From Physcomitrium patens (lineage: Eukaryota; Streptophyta; Bryopsida; Funariales; Funariaceae): a DNA stretch of 64,000 nucleotides. Where the stretch lies: assembly GCF_000002425.4 (NCBI RefSeq), contig NC_037259.1:5361481-5425480 (forward strand). The letters run 5' to 3'. The position numbers were made by a program, and so were the translations under genes. The first letter of the stretch is position 1. The number at the start of each line of letters is the position of its first letter. The notes under the pieces were generated by a model. The model was not told the DNA's origin, did not search any database, and saw only the letters and a program-made list of their open reading frames with translations. Positions 22,750-34,121 of the stretch are shown here, one piece after another.

Positions 22750-25100
22750 TTACAGTGGTACCTCCCCAAAATCCTTAAATCCTTCAACAATCTTTGGCAA
22801 TGGTTTCTCCCTCAACCTATCTCGATTCCGTTCATGGTTAGGAGGTACTGTTAGAAATTGTACAGCTTTCCTCCCATCTTCGCTCCGTACCCTTGCATAA
22901 GCAGAACCATCGTCAAGTACTTTTGTTTCCATCCGTGTTGCCATAATATAAGGTTGTCCTAAAATCAACGGATAAGACGTTGTATCTTGAACAAAGAAAT
23001 GTTGCTTCGTCGCAACATCCCCAATCCAAATTTTGACATCTGGACAAGCTCCATATAATTCGCCCCGTGTGTTATTAGCTTCTCGAATTGTCCATCCATG
23101 TTCCATATCAATTGGCCATTTTTGCTTCTTATAAAGATCTTTAGACATGAGATTTATTTCAGAACCATGGTCGACTAAAGTAACAATTGGTTCTTCTATA
23201 TCTCTTACTTTCACCAATACCTCAGTAGTTGCCCTTGCCCAATGCTTTCGAGTGTAATGGCTCAAAGTTTCCATTTCCTTGTCACTAAAATCTTCGAAAT
23301 GTACTCGTTGATTATACCCATTCTTTTCATTTGTTGGTTGCTTGTAACCAATATCAACCTCTTCTTCATCTCTATATATTCTTGCATCATTAGCATGACT
23401 CATTCCAGTTTCGCCCATTAATTACATCTTTAGCTTAATGCTGTCAATGATAACATCATGAAACTCCTTCTTTGCAATTCCCAAGACTTCTTTCAATGTG
23501 AATTCCACCTTAGCGTTTAATATACGTTCTTCCAACACCTCTTTCAAATTTGTTGCTGCTTCAATGTCAGAAAGTAGTTTATAAGCAATTGATTTGCCCT
23601 TATCTTTTGTCTCCTTTGTTTTTTCTCCCAATGATGCTGAGGTATCTTTTATAGGCAATTCTTGTGAAGCTGCCTCTCGAGCCTTGTCTCCTGGAGTTTG
23701 CCTCTTAAAAGAATTTCCTTCTCTAGTATCATCAAAATTTCCTCGTCTCTTTTCTTCCATCAAAGCTTCATGTTGGCTCTTAGCAATATATGCATGAACT
23801 GAAAGAGACTCAACAGGATCCTCCCAACCTGTTCTACCTCGTATTGTAGCTGCAGTCGTCAATAACGCTTCTCGAGGTAATTTCCGTTCTTGCATTGTAG
23901 AAACGGCAGAAGCCCAAAACTCACTAGTTTCCGTACTTCCACCAATTTTATCATCTACTCTAGCACCATAACTTGCACTTTCTCGTGCTGCTGTTTCATG
24001 CTCTTTTAGGTAATCTTGAATCAATGCTCTCATTCCTCCCTTGCCAAAATTGGTTTGAAGAAGATCTTCCCTATTTTTCAATGCTATCTTCCCATCTTTC
24101 TAGCAAATAATTCCCTACCGTATCATATTATTAAATTCATTGCAATCTTTTCTAGTGTGTGAAGCATCATCACACCAAATGCATCTTTGTACGTATCCTT
24201 GTTTTGAAACATTCTTCGAATTGTTTATAGAAGTATTCTCTTCAAGTCTTGCCAATTTGATTTGAAGATCTCGCATTCCTCATATAATTTCTTCCATCTC
24301 CATATCTGCTTTCTTTGATAAGGATGTCGAAGGTTGAACTGTAGGCATTGTTGGTGGTGTTGTACGTACTGGAGCTTTGGGTGCTTGTACTGTTTTCGGA
24401 ATATTGCTCCTATCCTTCTTCCTTTCTCTTTTTGTAAGCAACCCCACTGCATCTTCAACGTTCTTCTACTTTGTTGTCAATCCTTCATCTTCTTCTTTGT
24501 CTTCAAGAAGGAGTTCTAATTTCCCTTGCAATTCTCTATCAGTAGCTTGAAGAAATAGATCAACTTTGTTCGACATCAATGTTAATTTTTCTACCTTCGA
24601 CAATTGAGGATAGTGCCTCTCATATTCCCTTAGTAGCTCTGTTGCTTGCAAATTCTTATTGGGCCATTCAATCCATTCCAGAAACAGCTTCTTAGTAACC
24701 TGATTAGCATCTTCCAAGAAATATTCGTCTTTCAATACATGTGAAAAAACCTCCCATGAATTCCCATAACGATCCGTAATCGATGTAATGTGGTCTCTTA
24801 TCTTCGGTATTGTGGCAAGTCCAAATAGTGCAACCATTTTCTTCTCAAAAACCCGATTTAATTCCATTTCACGACCATAACATCTTAAATACCTTGAAAT
24901 ATTCCTCCCATCAAATTGATCAATTTTATTGACCACTGCTTGCAATGCTTTGGTTGCCAAAGCTTCCTTTCGATCATTGCTTTGCTGTTGCTACATTGAT
25001 AATGAGAAGGCTTGAAACATATTAGCAATAGACGGATCCATGTGCATACCTTGTCCTTTAGAAGAATCCTCACCAGAAACTCCTCCCAAAAATCCTTCAA
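22750..25100 (-). pseudogene. L6 gag and protease fossil
   Basis: A gag-like region (KIDQFDGRNISRYLRCYGRE near 24910) is followed by a charged linker. A retropepsin segment (VTLVDHGSEINLMSKDLYKK near 23180) ends in VILGQPYI-like text. Readable in long pieces, with several breaks. Confidence 0.75.
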
Positions 25101-25170
25101 AATTTATATTTTTGTTTTGCATAAAATAAAGATAAAATCAACCAAAATCCAATACCTTCCACCCTAAGCT

Positions 25171-25188
25171 TTCACGTCCGGTTCACCA
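25171..25188 (-). other. L6 tRNA-type primer-binding site
   Basis: On the minus strand TGGTGAACCGGACGTGAA follows the 5' LTR after four bases. The plus strand reads ttcacgtccggttcacca, shaped like a tRNA 3' end with CCA. I do not assign the tRNA species. This contrasts with the alpha and beta families. Confidence 0.6.
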
Positions 25189-25192
25189 CTTT

Positions 25193-25834
25193 TGTCATAT
25201 TACGTGCTTTTCTGCTCGAGAATGCGCCAAGCGTCTGGCTGTAGAAGGTAGTATGGAGATTCGCCAATAGTCAAGCAGTCTATCAGTTTTTGACTGCTGG
25301 AATATAAACGACTGCAAGAATACACCGTAAATCTATACGGATGCCCTTCGACTGCTTGTCGAAGTCCTTTTTGCCCCAGCCGGTAGGTCTCTAGACGTTA
25401 TAGAGAACCCCGAACAACCCAATCTGCTAATCTCCAATACTGCTTTGTACTTACGATCTTATTTCCATTGACTGTCTTGTTAGATTAACCCAATAAATTT
25501 CATTCACTCCGCATACTCAATCCTATAGACACCCTTTTAACTCTTCATCACAGACGTAACTCGATTTCACAAAATAGTCAAGAGTAATCAAACCCACTTC
25601 ATTAAAAAAATCCCGATTCACCATTACAACACTGACTTCAGCAACGATTGCCTCAGTCTTCCCAAAACTCTATGAAGAAAAAAATCCAATTCTCCATCTT
25701 TTCTTCCCCGACCTGAAGCATGAAGCTTCTCTCCAATCCCCTTGATCTTCAAAAACCTCCAAAAAAAACCGAACTAGTAACCTTGAAAAGAGCTTAAAGC
25801 TAGCTCTTCGATCCAAAAAACCCCCCTCGATCTG

Positions 25835-25865
<31 letters not shown>

Positions 25866-26480
25866 CCAAAACTTATTCTCCCCCTAACCTTATCCTCTAA
25901 ATTTCTTCAATCTTCCGTCTTGGATCCAGAATTGGTTCCCATCGTCAGAGCTTAGATCCGAAATTGGCTCCCGCCGTGAGAGCTTTCTCCTCCGTTTTTA
26001 CCTTTAAGAGATCCATTTACCAAAAACAACCTTCCTTGAAACGGCACAGAGAATAGGACAGCATGAATCAGAATCGAAACCCCGTACTCGGGTCCACATT
26101 GAGTTGCGTGACCAATTCAGGTCTCATATTGGGTAAGATGCCCGTAGTAACCTGGATGTTCCCGTACTTGGATCAAATTGGTCTTTCGCATCAGACTGGC
26201 TGAGGCCCGTAGTAAGACCTAGATTTTCCTGTAATTAGACTGCATTGAGTTGCCCGACCAATTCAGGTCTCATATTGGGTAAGATGCCCGTAATAACCTG
26301 GATGTTCCCGTAATTAGACTGTATTGGGTTGCCCGACCAATCCAGGTCTCATATTGGATAAGATGCCTGTAGTAACCTAGATGTTCCTGTAATTAGACTG
26401 CATTGGGTTGCCGGACCAATGTAGGTCTCATATTGGGTAAGATGCCCATAGTAACCTGGATGTTCCCAAACTTGGATCAA
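25193..26480 (-). repeat. 5' LTR of L6, truncated
   Basis: 1,288 bp aligning with 11369-12655 and beyond. Its far end is missing: at 26480/26481 it joins the tail of the L5 LTR directly. Confidence 0.85.
26093..26480. repeat. 79-bp tandem repeats in the L6 5' LTR
   Basis: Same repeat as at 12270-12650, about five units including the 'ggatcaaattg' variant. The deletion junction falls in the last unit. Confidence 0.9.
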
Positions 26481-26663
26481 ATTGTCAACTCCTTTTTTGC
26501 TTCTAATCTAGTTTCAAGGGTCTTTAGTTTTCTTGTCTTTTGGCAATAGCCATTCCAGTTTCTCTTTCAATATATATACTTGTTTATGTATATTTTGTTA
26601 CCTCTCTTTGAGTGAAAGCTCACTTATCTAAATTGTTTTTTCATTGAGTTCTTGTCCTTGACA
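26481..26663 (+). repeat. 5' LTR of L5, right piece
   Basis: The last ~183 bp of the LTR, matching 32318-32496. About 255 bp of LTR expected between the two pieces (the equivalent of 32063-32317) is missing, lost at the L6 right junction. Confidence 0.85.
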
Positions 26664-26665
26664 GA

Positions 26666-26676
26666 TTGACAAGAGT
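26666..26676 (+). other. L5 candidate self-priming site
   Basis: TTGACAAGAGT, two bases inside the 5' LTR end, is the exact reverse complement of ACTCTTGTCAA at 32311-32321 in the LTR. Position and length match the 11-nt primer-binding site of Tf1-type self-priming elements. A partial tRNA-Met-like motif (atatcagagc) follows about 12 nt later. Confidence 0.65.
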
Positions 26677-26876
26677 ACACCTACAATATCAGAGCTTTGT
26701 CTAATCTTGATTAAGAGTGGATTACCCCTTTTTTCTTGATAAGATATAAGTGTATTAGAAGTTGCGGATTACCCTCTTTTGAACTAATATTGTCCTTAGT
26801 ATTTTCTTTGTCCGCAAGTCCTCTCTTCTATTTGTCTTGAGCGATATTAGACATCTTCTCTCTTCTAAGTGTTATC

Positions 26877-27884
26877 ATGGCAGAACTTCTTGAAATGAAG
26901 AGTGCAATGGCACAAATGCAAGAGCGATTGAGGGAGTTAATGCTTGCAATGCATCAACTCAATTTACCACCACAAGGAGCAAGAAGATTGGCAGGAAGTG
27001 AAGATATAGAAATGGTTGGAGCTGCTTCAACATCTGCACCAAACCATGTCCTTTCTCCTATGGTGGAACGCCCTTCAAATGTTAGAGAACCAAGAATTGC
27101 CCTACCCGAGAAGTTTGATGGCACCAGATCCAAGTTTCGAGGATTTATCAATCAAGTGCAACTTGTGATTGAACTTCAACCCCAAAGCTATCCAACTCCA
27201 GGATCACAAGTTAGATTCATTAATACGCTTCTTTCAGGTTCGGCACTATCGTTGTTTTCATCTTTTCTTGAACAATGAGATCCACTATTGGATAATCTAG
27301 AGGCTTTTTTGGCGAAGTTTTGATCCATGTATGGAGAACATGATGCAATTCGTGTTCCAACCAATAAGATCTGTATTTTATGACATGGCAATCGATCAGT
27401 AACGTTATATGCTTCACAATTTTGCTAACTTGCAACTGATATCAAGTGGGATGATGCTGCACTTATTAGCCAATTTCTCTACGGATTACAATATGAGGTA
27501 AAAAAATTAATGCTCAACTTATTTGATCCTCAAACATTGAGTCAAGCAATTGACTTTGCTGTGAAGTGTGACAATCGTCTTTTTGAATTTTGATCTGAGA
27601 ACCGTACAAGTGGACCTCAACGTTACTATAATTCAATGGCAACACCAACACCTGTTCAACACATACATTCGGAAGTAGAGGATATGCAAATTGATGCAGT
27701 ACGTTTGAAACCTCTTACTGAGCAAGAAAAGACTCGTCGTCGTCAAGAAGGATTATGTTTATATTGTGGAGAACCAAAGCACACTGCTCAACATTATCCA
27801 AAGAAACGACGCAATCACAAAATGAGGAGTATGGCTGTGAAAGAAGATAATATGTCGGAAAACGAGTTTGTCCAGCTACAATAG
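26877..27884 (+). pseudogene. L5 gag fossil
   Basis: Starts MAELLEMKSAMAQMQERL. It contains the retrotransposon gag block EKFDGTRSKFRGFINQVQL and ends with a CCHC zinc knuckle (CLYCGEPKHTAQHYP) followed by the pol start in another frame. Broken a few times. Confidence 0.85.
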
Positions 27885-27889
27885 GGACC

Positions 27890-30800
27890 GTGCGGTTGGA
27901 ACCTTGCACAACATCTAGTAAAGGTCCTATTCTCTCCTCAGAGCCCTCTCCTTGTTTTACATTAAATATTATTTTAGGACCTAAACATTACAAAGTCTCT
28001 GTCTTGTTAGATTCAGGAGCCTCAGCGTGTTTTTTAGATGAAGAATTTACTAAAAGACCTAGCATATCTTTAATAAAGAAAACTAAACCTGTTCATGTAG
28101 AAGTCATAGATGGTCGTCCATTGTCTTCTGGAGATATTACTCACGAAATCCTTCCTATAGAAGAAATAATCAATGGTCATAATAGTTTTGTAGTATTTAA
28201 TATCATTAGATCTCCCTCTAATCCAATCATTTTAGGTTTATCGTGGTTAGAAAAATACAACCCTCAAATAGACTGGATTTCTCGAACTCTTACTTTCTAT
28301 AAAAGTATAACTAATAGTGTAGTTTAGCAAGTAGAGAGTCATAAGTCCAATTCAATTAAACCCGTATTTATAGGTGCAAAAGCTTTCTTGCATGCTGCTA
28401 TGCAAGAATCACCATACATTATTTATGCTACACCCGTTTCTACTGGTGAAAAGACTTCAAGTGGCATTCTAAGTCAATATCAAGAATTTCAAGATGTATT
28501 TGAAAAAAAGAATGCGGATACACTCCCGGAACATCGTCCCTATGATTGCTCAATTGACCTTCAAGAAGGAGCACAACCGCCATTCGGACCAATCTATAGT
28601 TTATCACAAAATGAGTTGGCTGAACTCAAGGAGTATATTGAAGAAAATCTAGCCAAAAATTTCATACGCCATTCTAAATCTCCGGCAGGAGCTCCAATTC
28701 TATTTGTGAAGAAAAAGATGGATCATTGTGGATGTGTGTTGACTATCGAGGACTCAACAAGATTACCATCAAAAACATGTATCCACTACCTTTAATATCC
28801 GGACTTCTTGATCAGCTGAATCAAACAAAGATCTATACAAAAATAGATCTTCGGGAAGCATACAATCTAGTACGCATTAAAAAAAGAGATGAATGGAAGA
28901 CTACGTTTCGAACTAGGTATCGATATTTTGAATACAACGTCATGCCTTTTGGACTTACAAATGCACCAGCAGCTTTTCAACATCTAATGAATGATGTTTT
29001 TTGAGAGTTTTTGGATGATTTTGTGGTCTGTTATCTAGACGACATCTTGATCTATTCCAAGAATCCAAAACAATATGAACTTCATGTTTGTCGTGTATTA
29101 CAAAAATTAAGAGATGCAGGACTCTATGCCAAGATAGAAAAGTGTGTATTCCACACTACTCAAGTCAATTTCTTAGGTTACATCATTTCAAATGATGGAC
29201 TTATGATGGATCCTAAGAAAGTTAAAACTATTATAGACTGGAAGATCCCAAAAACGATAAGAGATGTCCAATATTTTTTGCGATTTGCCAACTACTATTG
29301 GATCTTCATCAAAGACTTCTCTCGAGTTGCAGCTCAACTTACATGTTTGACTTGTAAAGATAAACTCCAATGGAATCAAAAAGCGGAAGTTGCTTTTGAA
29401 TCTTTGAAGACAGCGTTTGTTTCTGCACCAATCTTGTATCGTGTTGATTTTTCCAAAGCATTCTTTATGGAAACAGATGCATCGGACTTTGCTCTGGGTG
29501 CGGTTTTATCACAAATGAGAACAGATGATAAACTTCATCCAGTATCCTTTCATTCAAGAAAATTCTCAGCAGCAGAAATCAATTATGAGATCCACAACAA
29601 AGAACTTCTTGCAATTGTGGATTCTTTTCAAGAATGGCATCATTATCTAGAAGGCGCTTCTAGTCCAGTCACCGTGTATACGGATCACAAGAACCTCGAA
29701 TATTTTATGTCAGCACGCGTATTAAATCGTCGCCAAGCTCGTTGGAGCATATCCTTATCAAGATTCAAATTCATCATCACTTATCGGCCAGAAAAATAAC
29801 AAGGTTTATCCGATGCCTTGTCTAGACGTTCTTATCTTGCACCAAAAGAAGGAGATGCAGCTTTTGAGCAACAAAGAACGGTTTTCTTGAAGCCGGAATA
29901 ATTTTATCTTCGAGCAATAAAATCAACATTGACTATTGATTTAACTTTCCTTAAGCATGTCCAGTTAAGTATGTCTTCAAACCCTCTTATTCATGATATC
30001 AAGAATAATTCTTCTAAATCTCATGATCCATCTAAATTTGAATTCAAGAACAACCTACTCTATTTCGAAGGACGCCTATATGTTCCTAAAGGAGAAGCTC
30101 GTTTACGTGTTCTTCAAGCTCGTCACGACTTCCTAGCAGCATGACATTTTGGATATAATAAGACTTTGGAGCTGATATCTAGGGATTTTTGGTGGCTTCT
30201 AATGTGGAAGGCAGTTAAAGATTTTGTACAATCATGTGATATTTGCTCAAGATCAAAAACTCCTCGTCATCGACCTTTTGGACTTCTTCAGCCATTACCC
30301 ATTCCAGAACAACCATAGTCTTCTGTTTCTATGGACTTCATCACATATCTTCCAAGCTCAAGTTCTTATGACTCTATATTCGTGATAGTAGATCGTTTTA
30401 CCAAGATGGCACATTTTGTACCATGTACAAAATCTATCACAGGTGAAGAAACAACTAAGCTCTTTCTTGACAATATCTATCACTATCATGGATTACCCAA
30501 GGATATTATATCATATAGGGGAACTCAATTTGTATCAAGATTTTGGCGGACTCTTTTCAAGATTCTTAAAGTGGATATAAAACTATCTTCGGCATTCCAT
30601 CCTCAAATTGATGGACAAACAAAGCGTATTAATCAAGTTTTGGAGCAATATTTAAGATATACCATTAATTACTAACAAGATGATTGGACAACTCTTTTAT
30701 CATTGGCAGAGTTTGCTTACAATAACACGGTATACTCTTCTACAAAACAAACACCTTTCTTTGCTAATTATGGTTATCATCCACGACTTGATACTTTTGA

Positions 30801-31377
30801 CTTTTCAAAAGTTGATAATCCTGCTGCGAAAGATTTGGCAATTCATTTATCAGAGCTACATGCAACGATGAAGGTGAAGTTAAAAGAGGCTCAAGAACAA
30901 CAAAAGGCCAATGCGGATGTCTATCGAAAGGAACATCCATCATTCGTCTTGGGTGATAAGATATGGTTACTTTGTCATAATATCAAGACCACTCGTCCTT
31001 GTTACAAGTTGGACTATCGAAGGTTGGGACCATTTTCTATTTCTGCACAAATCAATCCAGTTGCATATCGTTTAGATCTACCAGAGTCAATGAAAATCAA
31101 TCCAGTATTCCACGTGTCTCTTCTTGAACCATACAAGACAGTGGACATACCAAGAAGACAACAAGCTCCACCTCATCCAATAGAAGTGGATAATAATGAA
31201 GAGTTTGAAGTAGAAGAAATCTTACATTCAAGGCGGCGCCGAAATAAATTAGAATATCTTGTCCATTGGCGTGGATATGGTATTAGTGAATGCACATGGG
31301 AGCCAATAAAGAATCTTGCAAATGCAGCAAAGGCGGTGGAGGCTTTTCATCGACGACATCCATCAAAATCAAGATGA
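27890..31377 (+). pseudogene. L5 pol fossil with chromodomain
   Basis: Protease (LLDSGASACFLDEEF), RT (YLDDILIYSKNPKQ), RNase H (METDASDFALGAVLSQ), integrase HHCC and core regions, and a C-terminal chromodomain (KLEYLVHWRGYGISECTWEP). Domain order matches L7 pol at 14399-17869. About eight breaks. Confidence 0.85.
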
Positions 31378-31471
31378 AAACCTTCTTTATAAAAGAAACA
31401 ACATCTAGGCAAGATAACATTCTACTTTCAATTCTTGTTCGTAGCTTCATTGTAGTAGTGGCACTCATGAG

Positions 31472-31895
31472 ATGGAGAACCAACAACCAGTGGATTCAAC
31501 TCAAGAGCCTTCATTTGCTGACCTGCCAGACGAGACATTACGATTGTCACAACCTTCAAGACAATGCAATCGAGATGAAGATCTTCAAGAACGACATGTT
31601 CTTCCTCGAATAGATGGTGAGATACAACACGTTTGGTATCATGATTTGAGAAGGGACTCCCGATGTTTGGTGATTTTGCTAGAGGTAGGAACAACTCCTA
31701 ATGGTGTTCCAAATATTCTATTCGAAGGAAGTTACGAAGGCCTCAACAATGATCAAATAACTGGGTGGTCTTCCCGCCTTGGTATGGGACACTACCGATA
31801 GTTGAGAGGCCTTATCAATCATCTTTGAAGAGAACAGAGATCAGAGTATGTGACAAATACAATTTGTCGCATCATAGATTTCCTCAACATATGAT
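31472..31895 (+). pseudogene. L5 third ORF, fossil
   Basis: Begins MENQQPVDSTQEPSFADLPD. The blocks RCLVILLEVGTTPNGVP and GMGHYR align with L7 ORF3 (NRSLVIVFEVEPAYDGQP and GVGHYR), and similarity continues to the end. It sits between pol and the 3' LTR like its relatives. Broken. Confidence 0.7.
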
Positions 31896-31935
31896 GACCG
31901 CTCCTCGTGGAACTCGTCCCTAGAAGGGGGGATAA

Positions 31936-32496
31936 TGTCATGGCCATAATCATGTAAGCTAATAATTACATATAGAAATACATAGAAGTAAGTAAAAGTA
32001 GATAAAAGTAAGTTAATTCTATAGTATTTAATATGGAAGCTTCTTAGAAACTTCCTAGACACTGCTTTGACTTCATAGGTGTCTTTAATTGACTTTTTGG
32101 ATTAGAAACGTGGTCAACAAGTTGGCTATGTGCCACACATGTTGTTAGCTTGAAGATGAAGCTAACTATGTGGCCCACACGTAGAAAAACTTGCCTTATA
32201 AGTCAAGGCATGTGCCCTACAAAGTCAACACATATTGGAGGTCCTATAGAACGTTGCCACGTAGCCCCTAGTTAGAGAGTATACATAGAGACAAGAGTGA
32301 AGGCTTCTTCACTCTTGTCAACTCCTTTCTTACTTTCAATCTAGTTTCAAGGATCTTTAGTTTTCTTGTCTTTTGGCAATAGCCATTCCAGTTTTTCTTT
32401 TAATATATATACTTGTTTATGTATATTTTGTTACCTCTCTTTGAGTGAAGGCTCACTTATCTAAATTATTTTTTCATCGAGTTCTTGTCCTTGACA
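31936..32496 (+). repeat. 3' LTR of L5
   Basis: 561 bp, TGTCATGG...CCTTGACA, preceded by a G-rich polypurine tract (agaaggggggataa). TATA-like sequence tatacata at 32280-32287. The 11-mer ACTCTTGTCAA lies at 32311-32321, 31 nt downstream of it. Confidence 0.9.
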
Positions 32497-33718
32497 AGTA
32501 GTTTTCAACTTTGTGGCCTTCTTCACCGCAATACAAGTATAGACCTTCCTCCATACGCCACTTTTTTTCTTCAAAAGTAAGGGATTTGACATGTACCGCA
32601 TCAATTTGCATGTCTTCTACCTCTGAATGTGAATTCACGCTGCTTGTCGATATAGTTAGGACGTGATAAATCGTATGTTATCTTGAACGTTGATCTTGGC
32701 GACATTGGAATAGGCGATTATCGCACTTCACATCTTGGCTAATAGCTCCATTGAGCGATCAGGAAGAATTAACACCAAATCTTTCACATTGTCCCTTAAA
32801 TCCCAATAGAATTGACTCATCAACGCTTCTTCGTCTGAATTGATGTCGTATGCTAATTGCCTGAAGTCCGATGCATAGACTGATGTAGAGCGCATCCCTT
32901 GTCATCGTGATCGGATCTTTGTTGTAGCCCATCGAACCTTATCGTGTTCACCAAATACTTTTACAAACGCCTCCAAAAAGGTTTCAAAGTTGTTCAGTAT
33001 GGACGATCGTTTCTCAAACAAAGGAGCAAACCATGATAAAGCTTGCCCTGTAAGTAAGGTTCCAACAAGCCCAACACGTGACTCCTATGTTGGATAGTGT
33101 TCAGGTTGTAAAATTGTTATCAACGTGATTTGGTTGACGAATCCTCGAAACTTGGAACGCGTACCATCGAACTTGTCCGGAAGGCTAACTCGGGACTCTT
33201 TATGCTGTAGAACCAACGGTGCTTATCGAACCTGAGGTAAAATTGCTTCTCTAAGTGCAGAAGTTTGAGGTTGGTGTAACCTAGATTGTGCCATCCCAGA
33301 TGCTCCATCATTATGAAGCCTTGCCATGACTCCTTCAATCTCTGCAGTTCTTTGCGATAACGTAGGGAGGGCATTCATGATAGCATCCAACTTGAACTCC
33401 GAACTTTCCGTCATACTAATATCTTGGCCTCTGGCCATTCTAAGAGAAGGACAAAAATGATTCTACAAGAAGACAATATTAGTTTAGAGGAGGGTACTCC
33501 GCAACCTCTAAAATGCCTTAAAAGCTTCAAGAAAAGGGATAATCCATTCTCTCTAAGAAGAATAAGACTCTAATATTGTAACAAAAGAAGTATCAGTTTA
33601 GAGGAGGGTAATCTGCAACCTCTAAAATGCTAGTACACTTCCAAGTAGAGGGATAATCCACACTCTAACGAGGAAGAAACTAGCTCTGATATCTGAGGTG
33701 AGTGCAGTCTCGACAAAC
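32497..33718 (-). pseudogene. L4 gag fossil and leader
   Basis: The continuation of L4 on the far side of L5. It opens in the zinc-knuckle sequence (reverse complement near 32530) and runs back through gag to a start region near 33438 (RGQDISMTESSEFKLDAIMNAL), matching L7 gag. The leader (33440-33718) repeats the 'gagggtaatctgcaacctct' motif also seen in the L7 leader. Broken. Confidence 0.8.
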
Positions 33719-34116
33719 TGTCATAGATACAGAAATACAGACTCGAGATCTAATAAGAAGTTCAAGAAGAACTGGTAAGAACTAGATTAATCAGATGAAT
33801 ACAAGAACAACACCAAAGAGGTGAGCTAGAGCTCTAAGAGATATGTTGTCGAGACTGAAGAACTCTTTAGCCTCGATTCCAATATATACTCCTATTTAGG
33901 AAGCTTCTCGAGCAACTTCTACCAACTAGAAAGCTTCTAGAAGGTTTCGGAGACTTGCTTCTAGAAGGTTCTAGAAACTTATCTCTAGAAGGTTCTAAGG
34001 ACTACGTCTCTAACATCTTCTACCAACTAAGAAGCTTCTAGAAGATTCCAGAGACTTGCTTCTAGAAGGTTCTAGAAACTTATCTCTAGAAGGTTCTAAG
34101 GACTATGTCCCTAACA
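33719..34116 (-). repeat. 5' LTR of L4, with an internal ~100-bp tandem duplication
   Basis: About 100 bp longer than its partner because one segment is present twice in tandem (about 33917-34017 and 34018-34116). TATA-like sequence lies at 33881-33888 on the minus strand. The 11-mer AGTCTCGACAA, expected near the RNA 5' end, is at 33846-33856 on the minus strand. Its complement lies just outside the LTR at 33706-33716. Confidence 0.85.
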
Positions 34117-34121
34117 TCATG

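Larger units (their letters stand above)
11369..26480 (-). mobile_element. L6: Ty3/gypsy element with 1.7-kb LTRs (family gamma), broken, split by L7
   Basis: The left (3') LTR is 11369-12655 plus 18811-19211. The right (5') LTR, 25193-26480, has lost its distal ~400 bp. The internal region, 19212-25192, reads on the minus strand as gag, protease, RT, RNase H and integrase. I see no chromodomain. The primer-binding site is tRNA-like. LTR divergence by eye is about 6%. The left target flank is gacac; its partner was lost with the deletion at the right junction. Around ten breaks. Confidence 0.85.
11242..32496 (+). mobile_element. L5: Ty3/gypsy chromovirus (family alpha), broken, split by L6
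   Basis: 3' LTR 31936-32496. The 5' LTR survives as two pieces, 11242-11368 and 26481-26663. The duplication is ggtag (11237-11241) and agtag (32497-32501), 4 of 5 bases. Without L6 it is about 6.1 kb. It has gag, pol with chromodomain, and the third ORF. LTR divergence by eye is roughly 6%. About a dozen breaks. Insertion split the L4 zinc-knuckle region. Confidence 0.9.
6848..34116 (-). mobile_element. L4: Ty3/gypsy chromovirus (family beta), broken, split by L5
   Basis: LTRs at 6848-7144 and 33719-34116 are flanked by the identical 5-bp duplication tcatg (6843-6847 and 34117-34121). Without L5 it is about 6.0 kb. It carries gag (32497-33440), pol (7691-11241) and the third ORF (7195-7548), all on the minus strand and clearly homologous to the young copy L7. 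LTR divergence by eye is about 9%, older than L5, L6 and L7 as nesting demands. Around ten or more breaks. Confidence 0.9.
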
